DNA of 64,000 nucleotides from Aporrectodea caliginosa (GCA_020284085.1 JACEVL010000018.1:2470001-2534000), one strand, 5' to 3'. Numbered from the stretch's first letter, positions 21,101 through 31,109 are shown. The notes: a model not told the origin generated them from the letters alone. Program-made: numbers and translations.

Positions 21101-24100
21101 ATTTTATGGAATTGTTCATAATAATACAAAATTCTTTGCACATTTCTCCAAAAACAAAAGCTTTGAAGTGCTCGTTTAATTTCACATAAAATGATACATA
21201 CATGTATACGTACATACGTATTCCTCCGGTCACAGGATTTTTTTTACCTCCGGTAGTTAAAGGGTAAATGTCAACAGGAAAATTAAAAAGGGGCGCAGTC
21301 ATCAACTCTTGCCCCTGGGCGCTGAAACCCTTCGTTACGCTACTGCCTACAGCGCTCGTGAATAAGCTGATATCTGTACTTACTTTTCAAGTGGCGCTTA
21401 TAAATTTGGGATTACGATTACGAAATGAAAATTCACAATCGTAATAGTAAACGTAAACTCTACATACCAGGTACCTAAAGTACCTCTAAATCTAAGCACC
21501 GGCTTATTCACGAGCACTGAGCTTATTCACAATGGGCCAAACGCGTCGGTGTTAAATTAACTCTATGACGCACACCTTTATGGACAACACGTTTAGCACA
21601 CCTGTGGTCTAATAGACCCAGCCGATAACACGGGTGGCATTTATACCATTTTAATAGAAAGTGGAAATGAATGCGGTAGACATGGAGAATCACTGGGTTG
21701 GTCCTAATGTCACCAAATTTTACCCGGTGATACCTCGCACCGATAGCATTCAAACGCGCCTATTCCCGAATTGCGGAAACGATTAGAACATTTTCTACGA
21801 TTTTTTGAAAATTCTATCTGACCCATTGGCGAAACAGTTGTTTACCTATACCGGAAGGCGCGTTAAGGATGCGCCACCATACTGAAACATTTTATAGCGC
21901 AGTGCCGCGTGCAGGATGCGGTACGGGTTGACGCTTTCACCGATTTTATAGCGCAATTCTATATCGCAGTGTGAACACAACGTCAGAAACGGTTACGTAT
22001 CGATAGTCCGAAGGTTCGATAGTCCGAAAGTTTCATGGTAAAATCGTAGTTTACGTTGCTAGGCCTAAATTTTTTCAATGTCTTCAATGCCACACTTGAC
22101 GTTGGTAAGTAAGCAGTCTACCTGTATGCATGATAACTATCATTAATCCAGCTTCCATTTCATCAAGCAATTTAAATACATCTGAGGCCGATTTGTCGCA
22201 AACAGGAAGAAGTTGCAGGCGTAGTGCGACAGACACACCTCGTCGACTATCCGTTTGAACGACACGTAAACAAAAAGCTAATTTTAAACAGTATCGTGTG
22301 GCTAAATTCGTCACAAATTATTAACAATTCGTGAAAGTGTCGTAAAGTTCATCCTTTAATTTTTCGACAAATCGGCCTCAGATGTATTAAACAGAATGGC
22401 ATACAACAGGGCAACAGAGAAACATTTAAACCAGATAATTTTGATTCAGATTTCCGAGTTCTATGTAAATCTGTTTCAGTTAAAACCAACTACCATACCA
22501 GAAAAATTACAAACAGTAAAACAGATAATATTGAAGCAGTTCACAAAGATAAGAAATAAATTGCTTTGAATTAAGCTTCACTCTAATTACTGCTAACATA
22601 AAGGAATTACTGTTAACATACTTCTAAGAAAATAATGATATTGAAGTAAACGTCATTGATCGTATCACAGAGAATTAGAAACAACATTGAAACAGTTAAT
22701 CGAGCTTGTAACACTTTAACGACCAGTGTAGGAGTACTGAAAGCGACACAAGACACAAACAAAAGCAGCTCATTGTTAAAGTGTCAAATGTCACAATATG
22801 GAATACATGGCTCCAGTTTGTAACATCACCACCAGGACAGATATCCATTTCGAAATGTCTCCTGCTTCTGTACCCTCTAAACAACCAACTAAGTACACTG
22901 TAAGACTTCTTAAATATCTAATAATTTAAGAATACGAATACAACTAGTATATTAAGTAATATATTGCATACTTATACAGCCTGTATACGATTGTCGTTGC
23001 ACAATTGAAATATTGTAAAATTAGATAGCACATGAATATATTGGCCACTATTATACTATACCATAATGCTTCCACAGAGTGATTCTTGCCTGTCGAAGCC
23101 ACACTTAAAATTCTATTCCACTCCATTCTCAGTTCCTTGCTGAAGAAGTAGGGCCATTCATGCAAACAGCATCTGATGCTTCCTTCCTTCCTTCCTTGCT
23201 TCCTTACTTACTTACTTACTTACCTACCTACCTACCTACCTACCTACCTACCTACCTACTTATATACGCGGACATGATATCGATCCGTCGTCCTATATCA
23301 TCACTATTGTTCACCATAACAGAGGCGCTATATAAATGTTTCAATACAATACTATCCCCACCTCCCCAACCATACGGTACTATGATTAGTAAGTACACTG
23401 TAACGCGTCCTTGAGTAAGACTTTGTTTTATTAAGGCGCGTTATAAATCCAAGTTGTATTGTATTGTATTGTATAGTTTTGAATAGAAAGCCTGAAATGT
23501 GATAGATAGAGCAGTTTCAGATAAAGGTACAGTGAGTCGTAATGTGGGTTTAAGGCAGGCTATTTTTGAACGCCGAAGTCCCGCATTTGAATCATTCTAA
23601 TTATTAGAGAAATCATGTACAGCAAGAAATAAATTTAGGCCTAGCAACGTAAACTACGGTTTTACCATGAAACTTTCGGACTATCGAACCTTCGGACTAT
23701 CGATACGTAACCGTTTCTGACGTTGTGTTCACACTGCGATATAGAATTGCGCTATAAAATCGGTGAAAGCGTCAACCCGTACCGCATTCGGCACGCGGCA
23801 CTGCGCTATAAAATGTTTCAGTATGGTGGCGCATCCTTAACGCGCCTTCCGGTATAGGTAAACAACTGTTTCGCCAATGGGTCAGATAGAATTTTCAAAA
23901 AATCGTAGAAAATGTTCTAATCGTTTCCGCAATTCGGGAATAGGCGCGTTTGAATGCTATCGGTGCGAGGTATCACCGGGTAAAATTTGGTGACATTAGG
24001 ACCAACCCAGTGATTCTCCATGTCTACCATGAATGCTCCAAGGTTAGGCTGGACAGAGTGCGTGCGCTTACGGAACATGTTTAGATCATGATAGCCTACA

Positions 24101-26501
24101 ATGTTAGATTCAATGTACGAAACAAAAAATCCTTTATTGTAACCTAAGTATTGGACACCACAGAGCTCGTTCTATTGCTTGAAATGAAAGTTCTTGTGAC
24201 GTCTGTGATTAGTATGTATGTATGTATGTATGTATGTATGTATGTATTATGTATGTTACAGTATGTATGTATGTATGTATATATGTATGTATGCATATAT
24301 GTATGCAGGGGGCGTCCATCCTATAGGGGGAATGAAGCAGAGATCTTTTCCTTTTCATCGGGCAAGAACGACCACCCAGGCATTATGACGAGAAAACTGA
24401 GAAAAGGACAGTAAATATGGTCCTCAGTAGCACAGACATCTCATCCTATACAACACTGGATACGGTAGCTTGTCAACTAGAAGCAGTGACTGATCCAGAA
24501 AGTGTATGAGGGAGCAAATGGGCGTCCGAAGAAAGATCGTCGAGGCGCGCAGCACCTCGACAATCTTACCAACAATTATAGTGGCCCGCAAGCCAAAAAA
24601 AGGTTGGCCACCTCTGACCTAGATGATCCAGCACAGGCACTGACGATGATGATGAACAAAACACAAAGCTGTCGACAGGACATTGGATTGAGAGCAGTTA
24701 TGTTAAGCCAGTACGTTTGATATGACAACTTTCAGACTATCCCATGCTGATCACCAGCTTAAACAAAATCCTGGTCTACCTTGTGGTGACCAGCTGCTCC
24801 GCTGAGTGAGGTATGAGTCGCATCCGCAGTCCGCATTGTGAAAAATCAACTGAGATCAACCATGGTTGGTGACTGGTTTGCACCTCTGTGCATCTCTGAC
24901 AGTATTAGCCAGCGCAGGAGACGCTACTCTAATTATAGTACTCTATCATTACTACTGGACGAAATTTTTGATCGCTTGGCTACGCACTCTGACTCTGCTG
25001 CATGAATTCAACTCTGAAGAAGCACCTATTGTAATTTTAGTACTTATACTTATGTTAGTACTGTCTGGCCGCTCTGGCAGTAGGCCTATGCCTCTGTCTG
25101 TGTACATGCCTTCATATTTTATAATGCATAATGTTGCTTGATTTAGCGAACTAAAAGTTAAAGAATGCAATAAGGAATTCAACAGTGAAATCGTGATTCA
25201 AATTTTGATAATCGAAATTTTCTCTTTCAATCGCCTGGGGCGGTCGTCGTGGGGGGCAATCTGATGACATGAGGGGGGAATGCTTCATAGGCGTAATGGG
25301 GATGGACGCCCCTGTATGTATGTATGTATGACTTGTATGTATGTTGTTATATATATAGGCCTATGTTTGTTTGTATCTATGTATGTATGTATGTACATGT
25401 ATGCATGCATATATATATATATATATGTGTGTGTGTATTGATGTATATATATATGTGTGTGTATTGATGGATGTATACATGTATGTATGTATGTATGTAT
25501 ATATGTATGTAGTATGTATGTATGCATGACACAAAAAACCAAGATTAAAATATACGAGTCGATAATACAACTGATTTTCCTATACGGATCGGAATGCTGG
25601 ACAATAGACATGGGGAATTTCCCCGCGGGAAACGCCGCGGTAAATCCCCGCGGTAATGGGGACAACAATTGCGGTAATGCCGCGGTAATAGGGACAACAA
25701 TTGCGGTAATACCGCGGTAATGGGGAATGAGCCGGCAATAAACGCGGGTGATGTTAAGAACTTGAGAACTGCTAAGGAGATTTTTTATTTCCTGAAGCCT
25801 ACTAGTCAGAAATAGTCAGGACTTGGTCAATGCAAACTGTCGATAAGATAATAACAGACTATTTATTGCAGTCTGCAATACAAATAGATTTGTAAGCTAA
25901 AAATGTTATTTTTAAATTTGAATTGGTGTAAAGTTTTTGCGGGGAATGTGATGTCGTCCTGCGGGGATGGGGTGGGGATGGGGAGAAAACCTGCGGGGAT
26001 GGGGACAAACCCTGAGGGGATGGGGCGGGGATGGGGAAGACTTACTTGTTGCGGGGCGGGGTTGGGGACGAGATTGCCTCCCATGTCACTCTCTACTGGA
26101 CAATGCGAAAACAGGATGAGAAAAGAATTCTTACAGCAGAAATGAGTTGGCTACGGAAGATCGCAGGGATTTCAAGACTGCAGAAAATAAGGCACGATGA
26201 CATTAGACAAGCATTAGGTATCAAAGCAACCCTGCTAGACAAAGTCGTGCAACAAAGACTCCGATGGTTTGGACATGTAGAAAGAATGCCAGTTGACCGA
26301 ATTCCACACAGCGCACTACACGCAAGATTTGAAGGAAAAAGACACAAAGGCAGACCAAGACAACGCTGGATAGACAATATAAATGAAGACATAATATCAC
26401 TTGGACTGACACTAAGGGGAGCAATGGACTTGACAAGAGACCGAGGACAATGGAGATCATTTATTCGTACCCATCGCCGCCAAGTGGCTGGCGTCAGGAA
26501 C

Positions 26502-26563
<62 letters not shown>

Positions 26564-26577
26564 TATGTATGCATGTG

Positions 26578-26609
<32 letters not shown>

Positions 26610-27607
26610 CATGTGTGTATGTATGTATGTATGTATGTATTTGTGTAGTAACGTAGCCTGGAATATGTCATAGTCGATGGGCCTATCAATGTTACAGCCT
26701 GGGGTCTGCTGGACCCCAGGTGTGCTAAATATGCCCGAGTATGTATGTATGTATGTTTGAACACTTGTTATAGCGCCCCTTCAAGAGTTCTACTCAGAGG
26801 CGCTCCCGACTACAGCGCAGGCACTGAATCGGAATTTCATGCCGAAGCGCATGAGCAATTGCGAGTGAAGGACTTGCCCAGGGTCCCTACATTCATTCTT
26901 ATTTTTGTATCATCGAACCAAGAATTCTAAACTCTTTGAATTTTTCCGTAGATGTAGAGGGATGAATTGCTGAGGAATTTGAATTATTTCAGATTTTTAC
27001 TATTTGTATCAACGCAGCTATTCAAGTAGGCTAAGTTTCATCGATGGGGTCTAATCGACCCCAGGTGCACGCGTCATAATGTTAAACTGATCGCCAATTG
27101 ATCGCTTGCTGATAATCCTAAACCTGACGTTGCACAAGTCACACTGAGGCAATCGATAACTGTTTAGCCTATATCACACCTTCACATATGGCATGTATCG
27201 CTTTGCTTCTTTATAATCTACCGTCAAGCCATCTGCCACAAGCTTTATTTACTGGGTCCCTAACCAGCGGGGCTTATCCCTTCTATAGGAGTGCCATTTC
27301 TTCCTAATGATATAATGTAGGCCTACTGTCATGCGTGTACTTCCTTTCTAACGACTAGCTGTGTGGTAACAAAGATCATTAGCGTCGCCCTCCTCCTTTA
27401 TCCAGGCTTGGGACTGGCACTGTCAGAAAGCGAACAGTGGCGGAGTTATGTACTCTCATCTATACGTGCAATCATTATAAACTTGCTTATTTATAGGTCA
27501 AACAAGTGGGATAATAGAATTATTGTAAAGCACATTAATCAATCTATACTTGCCTTTTGTTATGATTGTACTGTTCTGATTATGTAATGAACTGGTTCAA
27601 TAAACTG

Positions 27608-27642
<35 letters not shown>

Positions 27643-29836
27643 GTTGTAGGGCTACATACTTTCGCTGTTAGGCGTGACGTTGCTCGACCTTCAAGCGGTC
27701 ATTGGGGCTACCTTCGACGAGGCGGCCCTCCTCTATACCTATATGTACCTCGGTCGGATTGGAGGGGCCGTGGTCCTTACGCGTCTTCTGGACCAGTCAG
27801 TCAGTCGTCTGACGATGGAGCAGAGCATGGCCATGTCCGTGACGGTCATGGCCTTGTCCACGGCTGCCATACCTTGGTGCAATGTCTACGGTCTCATGGC
27901 CTTCGCCGTCGCTGTCCAGGGAGCGGCTTGTGGACACACGGCGGTCGGTAGGTACACGGGGTAGGGGCAGAGGGAGTGTTCCCCAAAGTTTTTATTGGGG
28001 CCTATCTGTCGTTAAACACTATATAGAAACGACTACTCCATGGCTGTCAATGCATATGTATATAGATTTCGTAGTATATTAATGCTCGACAGTGCAGTGG
28101 TTAGCGTGTAACTGTCAATCGAAAGGTCTGGGTTCGAATCCTCCAGGGCAGAAATTTGGTTCCAGATTTCTGCTCCACCTGCGCCTCTAGCCAACTCAGC
28201 TATAATGTGTACACTGACAGTAGGCCTACGCTGTCGGTGGGAAGATGAGACAGCGATGGAGAGGACTAGCCACCTTCCCTTATAAAATGCCGAGGCTTAG
28301 AATATTAAGTCACTAACACTTCATGCTCATGGTGCATCTTCTAATGCTCGTATATATAGCGACAAAATCATACAAGGCCTGTATTATTGAAACGAGAGTT
28401 GGCTTTTAAACCATACTGTTCATATACATGTAGAGTACATGCGTTACCTCAAAACTTGTCCTTATTCTCGGGGGAATTTAGCACTGGGAGGGCCTCTGAT
28501 TGGTGCACATGCACTGTGAGACAGTGAGGTTCTTAATAAATTTTTAAATATACTACAATGCAATACAATATACTTCTTCGTTTCTGCAGCTTGCAACGTG
28601 GCCTGCTTTCGACTGTGGGGCGTTCGAACGGCCCCTGTACTCCAGGGTATGGCCCTCGCATTCTCCGTCGGTCTTTCCATGGCACCGGTGGTCTCCGTTC
28701 CCTTCATCTGCAGCAGTCCCAATCGCTTCGACGACAGCGACAACACAACAATGGACAACGGAACCGCGTCCACGCAACCAGAACCAAGTCACGGTCAACT
28801 GACGACGCCCTGCTGCAGCAACCAAAGCATCTTCCTCGACAACACCCTTGGTCCGAAACCGTCCATCATCAACCAAAGTATCTTCCCTAACAACGCATCT
28901 GGGATTAGTGGGTTATCCACCACGCTATCAGAGAATCAATTCGTCCAAACATCAACCACCGAGTTTTTTAACTACACATCGTCGGTGCCCTCCCCAGTCA
29001 GCTGCGCCTTTCACTGGCCCTACACGATCATAGGTATCACCGCACTGACCTTAACGTTCATCCTCCTGTACATGTCGACAAGAGACGGTTATTCCATCTC
29101 CGCTCCGCTCGTTCCTCTGGCACCGACGCCTGAGGAGCGAGCGGTCCTGGAGAAGCATCCGAGAACTCCTCCTACTCCTCCTCTTCCTCTTCGGAGAACG
29201 GTGCCTCTGTTCCTCCTGTTCGGGTTCCTCTACCTGTGCCTGGCGAACATCGAAGTCACGTTCGGCGGTCTCATCCTCTCCTTCTGCGTCCACCATATGG
29301 CGATGACGAAAACGTCCGCAAACGTCGTGACGCTCGTCTACTGGGTTGCCAACATGACCAGCCGCATCCCCGTCATCCTCGCCAGTCGTCGCGCCTCTCC
29401 GTCCGCCTTACTCGGCACCAACACGGCCGTCATCTGCGTCAGCGTGTCCGTGTTGGCCATCGCTGGGACCCTGACCAGCCACCGGGCCGTGCTCTGGGTC
29501 TGCGCCGCCGGGCTCGGCATCGGCTGTGCCACGGCCTTCACCAACGGTCTGACCCTGGCGAGCCAATGCACTCCCATATCGTCGCGTTTCATGTCCCTTC
29601 TGATTGCCTGTCATTCCGTGGGGTGCATGTCCGGTCCTGCAGTGGCCGGTCTCTTGTTTCGTCGGTTGGGTCCCGTCTGGTTTCTGTATTATCTGACGTG
29701 GTGGGCACTCCTCATGTTGGTCACCGTGGTCGCCATCCAGGTCTATCGAAGGAGGGTCCTTCGAAATGACCTCTCCAGGGACGACTCAGGACGTTTCAAG
29801 GTCAAGAGATCCCCAAGCAACTACACGAAGCACTGA
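18041..29836 (+). CDS. MFSD4-like major facilitator transporter, three coding exons
   Basis: Joined from 18041-18148, 27650-27947 and 28590-29836, giving 550 residues. The MFSD4A/MFSD4B (sodium-dependent glucose transporter 1-like) family is usually about 510-520. Exon junctions agree in phase: GTAAGT after codon 36, then a GTAG donor leaving one base that completes an Ala codon. Transmembrane segment 1 is split by intron 1, [14 protein letters not shown] before it and [15 protein letters not shown] after it. The family LG.TLLDL motif, the [10 protein letters not shown] stretch and the N..CFRLWG motif are visible. After a polar extracellular-type loop rich in Asn-Xaa-Ser/Thr (about residues 180-270), further membrane segments follow to residue 530. 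Exons 2 and 3 are secure. Exon 1 is inferred from phase, position and the completed first helix. The substrate is not determined by the sequence. Intron 1 is 9.5 kb and full of transposons. Confidence 0.75.
18190..18555. repeat. 49-bp minisatellite in intron 1
   Basis: About seven copies of a unit containing TTACCTTAAGGATTCAACC and TCCAATCAACAGGTATTACT. Spacing is exactly 49 bp for the first five and shortened to 47 near the end. It starts about 40 bp after the exon 1 donor, and each unit holds a CAG-GT junction that resembles a splice site. Confidence 0.9.
18703..18880. repeat. Pure (GTAT)n microsatellite
   Basis: About 175 bp of uninterrupted GTAT, about 44 units. Confidence 0.97.
18890..19000 (-). 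mobile_element. Retroposon 3' end pointing into (GTAT)n
   Basis: Minus-strand end resembling SINE-3: complement of GAGTGCCCCTGAGTC and GGGGCGCTATGTAAGTC, with its 3' terminus next to the microsatellite. Confidence 0.5.
19376..19456. repeat. Self-complementary TTATAACG repeat
   Basis: About ten units of TTATAACG or TTATATAACG, each nearly palindromic through AACGTT. It lies just inside the left end of the piggyBac-like element. Confidence 0.85.
19955..21040 (-). mobile_element. 5'-truncated LINE (CR1/L2-like), reverse transcriptase C-terminal half
   Basis: An open minus-strand frame of about 335 residues, still intact, runs from 21010 to 20003. It contains reverse transcriptase motif B ([20 protein letters not shown]), the catalytic motif C (YADDSQLY), and the thumb and C-terminal segment with [20 protein letters not shown]. 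The 3' end is GGCGCCATATAAATTG with a (TTA)n tail at 19957-19970. The endonuclease and N-terminal half are missing, so it is not autonomous. It sits in the piggyBac-like element. Confidence 0.85.
21354..21440 (+). mobile_element. SINE-4 3' fragment
   Basis: GCTCGTGAATAAGCTG, TTCAAGTGGCGCTTATAAAT and ATTACGATTACG, directly after the hAT-like element. The target duplication uses part of this SINE, so the hAT-like element inserted beside or into it. Confidence 0.6.
21675..24028. mobile_element. Long-inverted-repeat DNA transposon, non-autonomous
   Basis: Two 398-bp arms (21675-22072 and 23631-24028) are near-perfect reverse complements. Both start GGTAGACATGGAGAATCACT on their own outer side. 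An identical 8-bp duplication ATGAATGC flanks the element (21667-21674 and 24029-24036). The 1.56-kb interior has no transposase. It holds a second inverted pair (ACATCTGAGGCCGATTTGTC near 22178 and its complement near 22366), a CTTC/CTAC microsatellite and two retroposon tails. Long arms with an 8-9 bp duplication fit Mutator-like or fold-back elements; the superfamily is not proven. Confidence 0.85.
23183..23262. repeat. (CTTC)n/(CTTA)n/(CTAC)n microsatellite
   Basis: Three related tetranucleotide blocks in succession, inside the long-inverted-repeat element. A retroposon 3' end follows (GAGGCGCTATATAAATG, 23320-23338). Confidence 0.85.
24210..25530. repeat. (TATG)n microsatellite split by a transposon
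   Basis: TATG repeats at 24210-24305 and 25315-25530 flank the hAT-like element at 24306-25314 and were presumably one array. The right part also has TATATA runs. Confidence 0.75.
24306..25314. mobile_element. hAT-like non-autonomous transposon in a microsatellite
   Basis: Ends are inverted: CAGGGGGCGTCCATCC at the left and the complement of GGATGGACGCCCCTG at the right. TATGTATG on both sides is compatible with an 8-bp duplication but lies in repeat sequence. Inside, at about 24580-24620, is another hAT-type end (complement of CAGAGGTGGCCAACC with GGCTTGCGGGCCAC). No transposase is seen. Confidence 0.6.
25530..26503 (+). mobile_element. LINE 3' end, interrupted by a DNA transposon
   Basis: The frame reads [18 protein letters not shown] up to 25605. 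After skipping 25605-26095 it resumes with [44 protein letters not shown] and DRGQWRSF. These are the usual C-terminal motifs of a group of non-LTR retrotransposon polymerase proteins (RTE/jockey-like proteins annotated as endonuclease-reverse transcriptase). The frame is open on both sides of the insert. It is followed by a (GAT)n tail. Confidence 0.8.
25605..26095. mobile_element. G-rich hAT-like insertion
   Basis: 491 bp starting TAGACATGGGG and ending in the complement of TAGAGAGTGACATGGG. The sequence CTGGACAA(T) stands on both sides (25597-25605 and 26096-26104), giving an 8-bp duplication in the interrupted LINE frame. The interior consists of GCGGTAATGGGGAC-like and GGGGATGGGG repeats. 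Confidence 0.75.
26503..26760. repeat. (GAT)n then (GTAT)n microsatellites
   Basis: About 60 bp of GAT repeat directly after the LINE stop codon, then GTAT repeat at 26565-26645 and again near 26740-26756. Confidence 0.9.
26757..26895 (-). mobile_element. SINE-3 3' half
   Basis: Minus-strand match to SINE-3: complement of GGGACCCTGGGCAAGTCC, GCTTCGGCATGAAATTCC and GGGGCGCTATAAC. Its 3' end abuts the GTAT repeat. Confidence 0.75.
27340..27450. repeat. Dispersed repeat, second copy
   Basis: Matches 12355-12460 (AACAAAGATCATTAGCGTCG, GGACTGGCACTGTCA). Class unknown. A short open frame across it is not conserved between the copies. Confidence 0.55.
27613..27640. repeat. (GATT)n microsatellite at an acceptor
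   Basis: Seven GATT units ending ten bases before the acceptor AG of MFSD4-like exon 2. The region between it and the exon is TTGTTGTAG. Confidence 0.9.
27650..27947 (+). CDS. MFSD4-like gene, coding exon 2
   Basis: 99 codons plus one base. Acceptor TTGTTGTAG; donor GTAGGT. Encodes the second half of helix 1 ([10 protein letters not shown]), a segment with [12 protein letters not shown] (helix 2), and the next helices through [18 protein letters not shown]. Confidence 0.85.
28085..28345 (+). mobile_element. SINE-2 copy in intron 2
   Basis: Full-length-looking copy: TGCAGTGGTTAGCGTGTAAC, GGGTTCGAATCCTCC, GCAGAAATTTGG, ATAATGTGTACACTG, AGAGGACTAGCC. It lies in the sense orientation inside the 642-bp intron 2. 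Confidence 0.8.
28590..29836 (+). CDS. MFSD4-like gene, coding exon 3
   Basis: 415 codons including TGA. Acceptor TTTCTGCAG. Encodes NVACFRLWG, a helix with [15 protein letters not shown], a Thr/Ser/Asn-rich loop, then helices containing [66 protein letters not shown] and [18 protein letters not shown], and a basic tail. GC content is clearly above its surroundings. Confidence 0.9.
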
Positions 29837-30161
29837 TTCCAGAGAAGGACCCGGATATCGTTGCCGCCCCGGAAACAGTCATCTGACACAAAATGAAGAG
29901 CTGATAACAAACTCATCGGGAACGATAAGCATCTTGGCTGCTGCAACAGGAAACCCGGTCAAGTACACAGCGCAACCAATCCTCGCCAATTACTTTAATT
30001 AGAACTCATCATACGCCGGCGTGCTCCTCTCTGAATGTCCAAGACTTGCAGCCAAGTTGGAAGGGGCCTGTTGGACGTTCTGGCAACATATATTAAGGAC
30101 TTGAACATGTTATGTAACCTTGTTTTGATACTTGATATTTCCCTCACCATTTCTTTTATTT

Positions 30162-30990
30162 TATCCATCTACTTTAACTTGCGGGAATCTTGCTTGCTTG
30201 CTTGATTGCTTGCATCTTGATTGATTGAGCCACAGGCTAAATAGTCAAATCTTGCGACGACTAGTTCGATCACTTACAATCATTCAATCGTCGTGAAACT
30301 TGGCAGACAGACTCGCCCTCGCACACACTTCATTCTATCAAAATTTCAGCTCCCCCAAAAAAGGCTAGCTTATAGAATCGGGGACTCAACTTTTCGAATC
30401 GGGGAATCCCCTTTTCCGAAACGCACCGTTGTGATTGGCCAGGGTTGTGATTGGCCAGCGTTGTGATTGGATAAAATGAACGCGGACTATATATTTGTAG
30501 AGGTAACTGCTTCATAAGACGCATTATAGGATAGTAGATGGATATAGTAAAAACTTTGTTTTTACGGGCTGTATTTTATTATCCATCTAGTTTAACTTGC
30601 GGGAATCTTGCAATCTTGATTGCTTGAATGTTTGCTTGATTGAGCCACAGGCTAAATAGTCAAATCTTGCGACGACTAGTTCGATCACTTACAATCATTC
30701 AATCGTCGTGAAACTTGGCATATAGACTCGCCCTCGCACACACTTCATTCTATCAAAATTTCACCTCCCCCAAAAAGGCTAGCTTATAGAATCGGGGACT
30801 CAACTTTTCGAATCGGGGAATCACCTTTTCCCATCGATATCTATATTTAGAACGTTCTAAATATAGATATCGGGCGACGTAATGAACGCGGACTATATAT
30901 TTGTAGAGGTGACTGCTTCATAAGACGCATTATGGGATACTAGATGGATATAGTAAAAACTTTGTTTTTACTATTGGCTGTATTTTATTC
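30162..30990 (+). repeat. Tandem duplication of a 0.41-kb unit
   Basis: Two head-to-tail copies offset by 418 bp (TATCCATC at 30162 and 30580). Each contains TTAACTTGCGGGAATCTTGC, AATAGTCAAATCTTGCGACG, ATAGAATCGGGGACTCAAC and GCGGACTATATATTTGTAG. Each copy is bounded by TATCCATCTA and its complement TAGATGGATA, so a small inverted-repeat element may underlie the unit. Related phrases occur at 42620-42720 and 58995-59160. Bases 29837-30161 would be 3' untranslated and intergenic sequence. Confidence 0.85.
30835..30872. repeat. 38-bp perfect palindrome
   Basis: Half-site CGATATCTATATTTAGAAC followed immediately by its exact complement, centred on AACGTT at 30853/30854. It replaces different sequence at the matching place in the first tandem unit. 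The outer 15 bases equal those of the palindrome at 35337. Confidence 0.95.
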
Positions 30991-31109
30991 TATACTGATT
31001 GTACACGCAAGGTTTTGTCATGTATGTACATGGTTACGTTTTTAACACTTTGGAGGCTAAATAAATTTTTATAAATAACGGCTGTAGGCGGAATATTTTT
31101 CGAAAATAT

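Larger units (their letters stand above)
19266..21264 (+). mobile_element. piggyBac-like element, decayed, nested
   Basis: Thirteen-base inverted repeats CCCTTTAACTACC at both ends. TTAA precedes the left end, and the right flank reads TAAA, one base short of a full TTAA duplication. At 19705-19940 is a plus-strand fragment with an acidic N-terminal-type sequence ([20 protein letters not shown], then many Asp/Glu and WTCQDFDW). At 21045-21190 is a fragment with [15 protein letters not shown], similar to the start of piggyBac transposase domains. Stops and a LINE insertion break it. Confidence 0.6.
19158..21345. mobile_element. hAT-like non-autonomous transposon carrying two nested elements
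   Basis: Terminal inverted repeats CAGTGGCGTAACGAAGGG and the complement of CCCTTCGTTACGCTACTG. Flanked by a perfect 8-bp target duplication CCTACAGC (19150-19157 and 21346-21353). The ends match the element at 52427-53173, which lacks the inserts found here. The 8-bp duplication and CAGTGGCG ends are typical of the hAT superfamily. No hAT transposase is present. Confidence 0.8.

Noticed and set aside
26450..26656. Poly-Met frame after the LINE
   Set aside because: Translation of the (GAT)n tail.
27363..27587. 74-codon frame as a missing first exon of the MFSD4-like gene
   Set aside because: The sequence is a dispersed repeat also present at 12355-12460 and has no donor in the right phase.
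28553..29769. Alternative frames overlapping the MFSD4-like exon 3
   Set aside because: GC-rich shadow frames without similarity; the chosen frame has membrane helices and family motifs.
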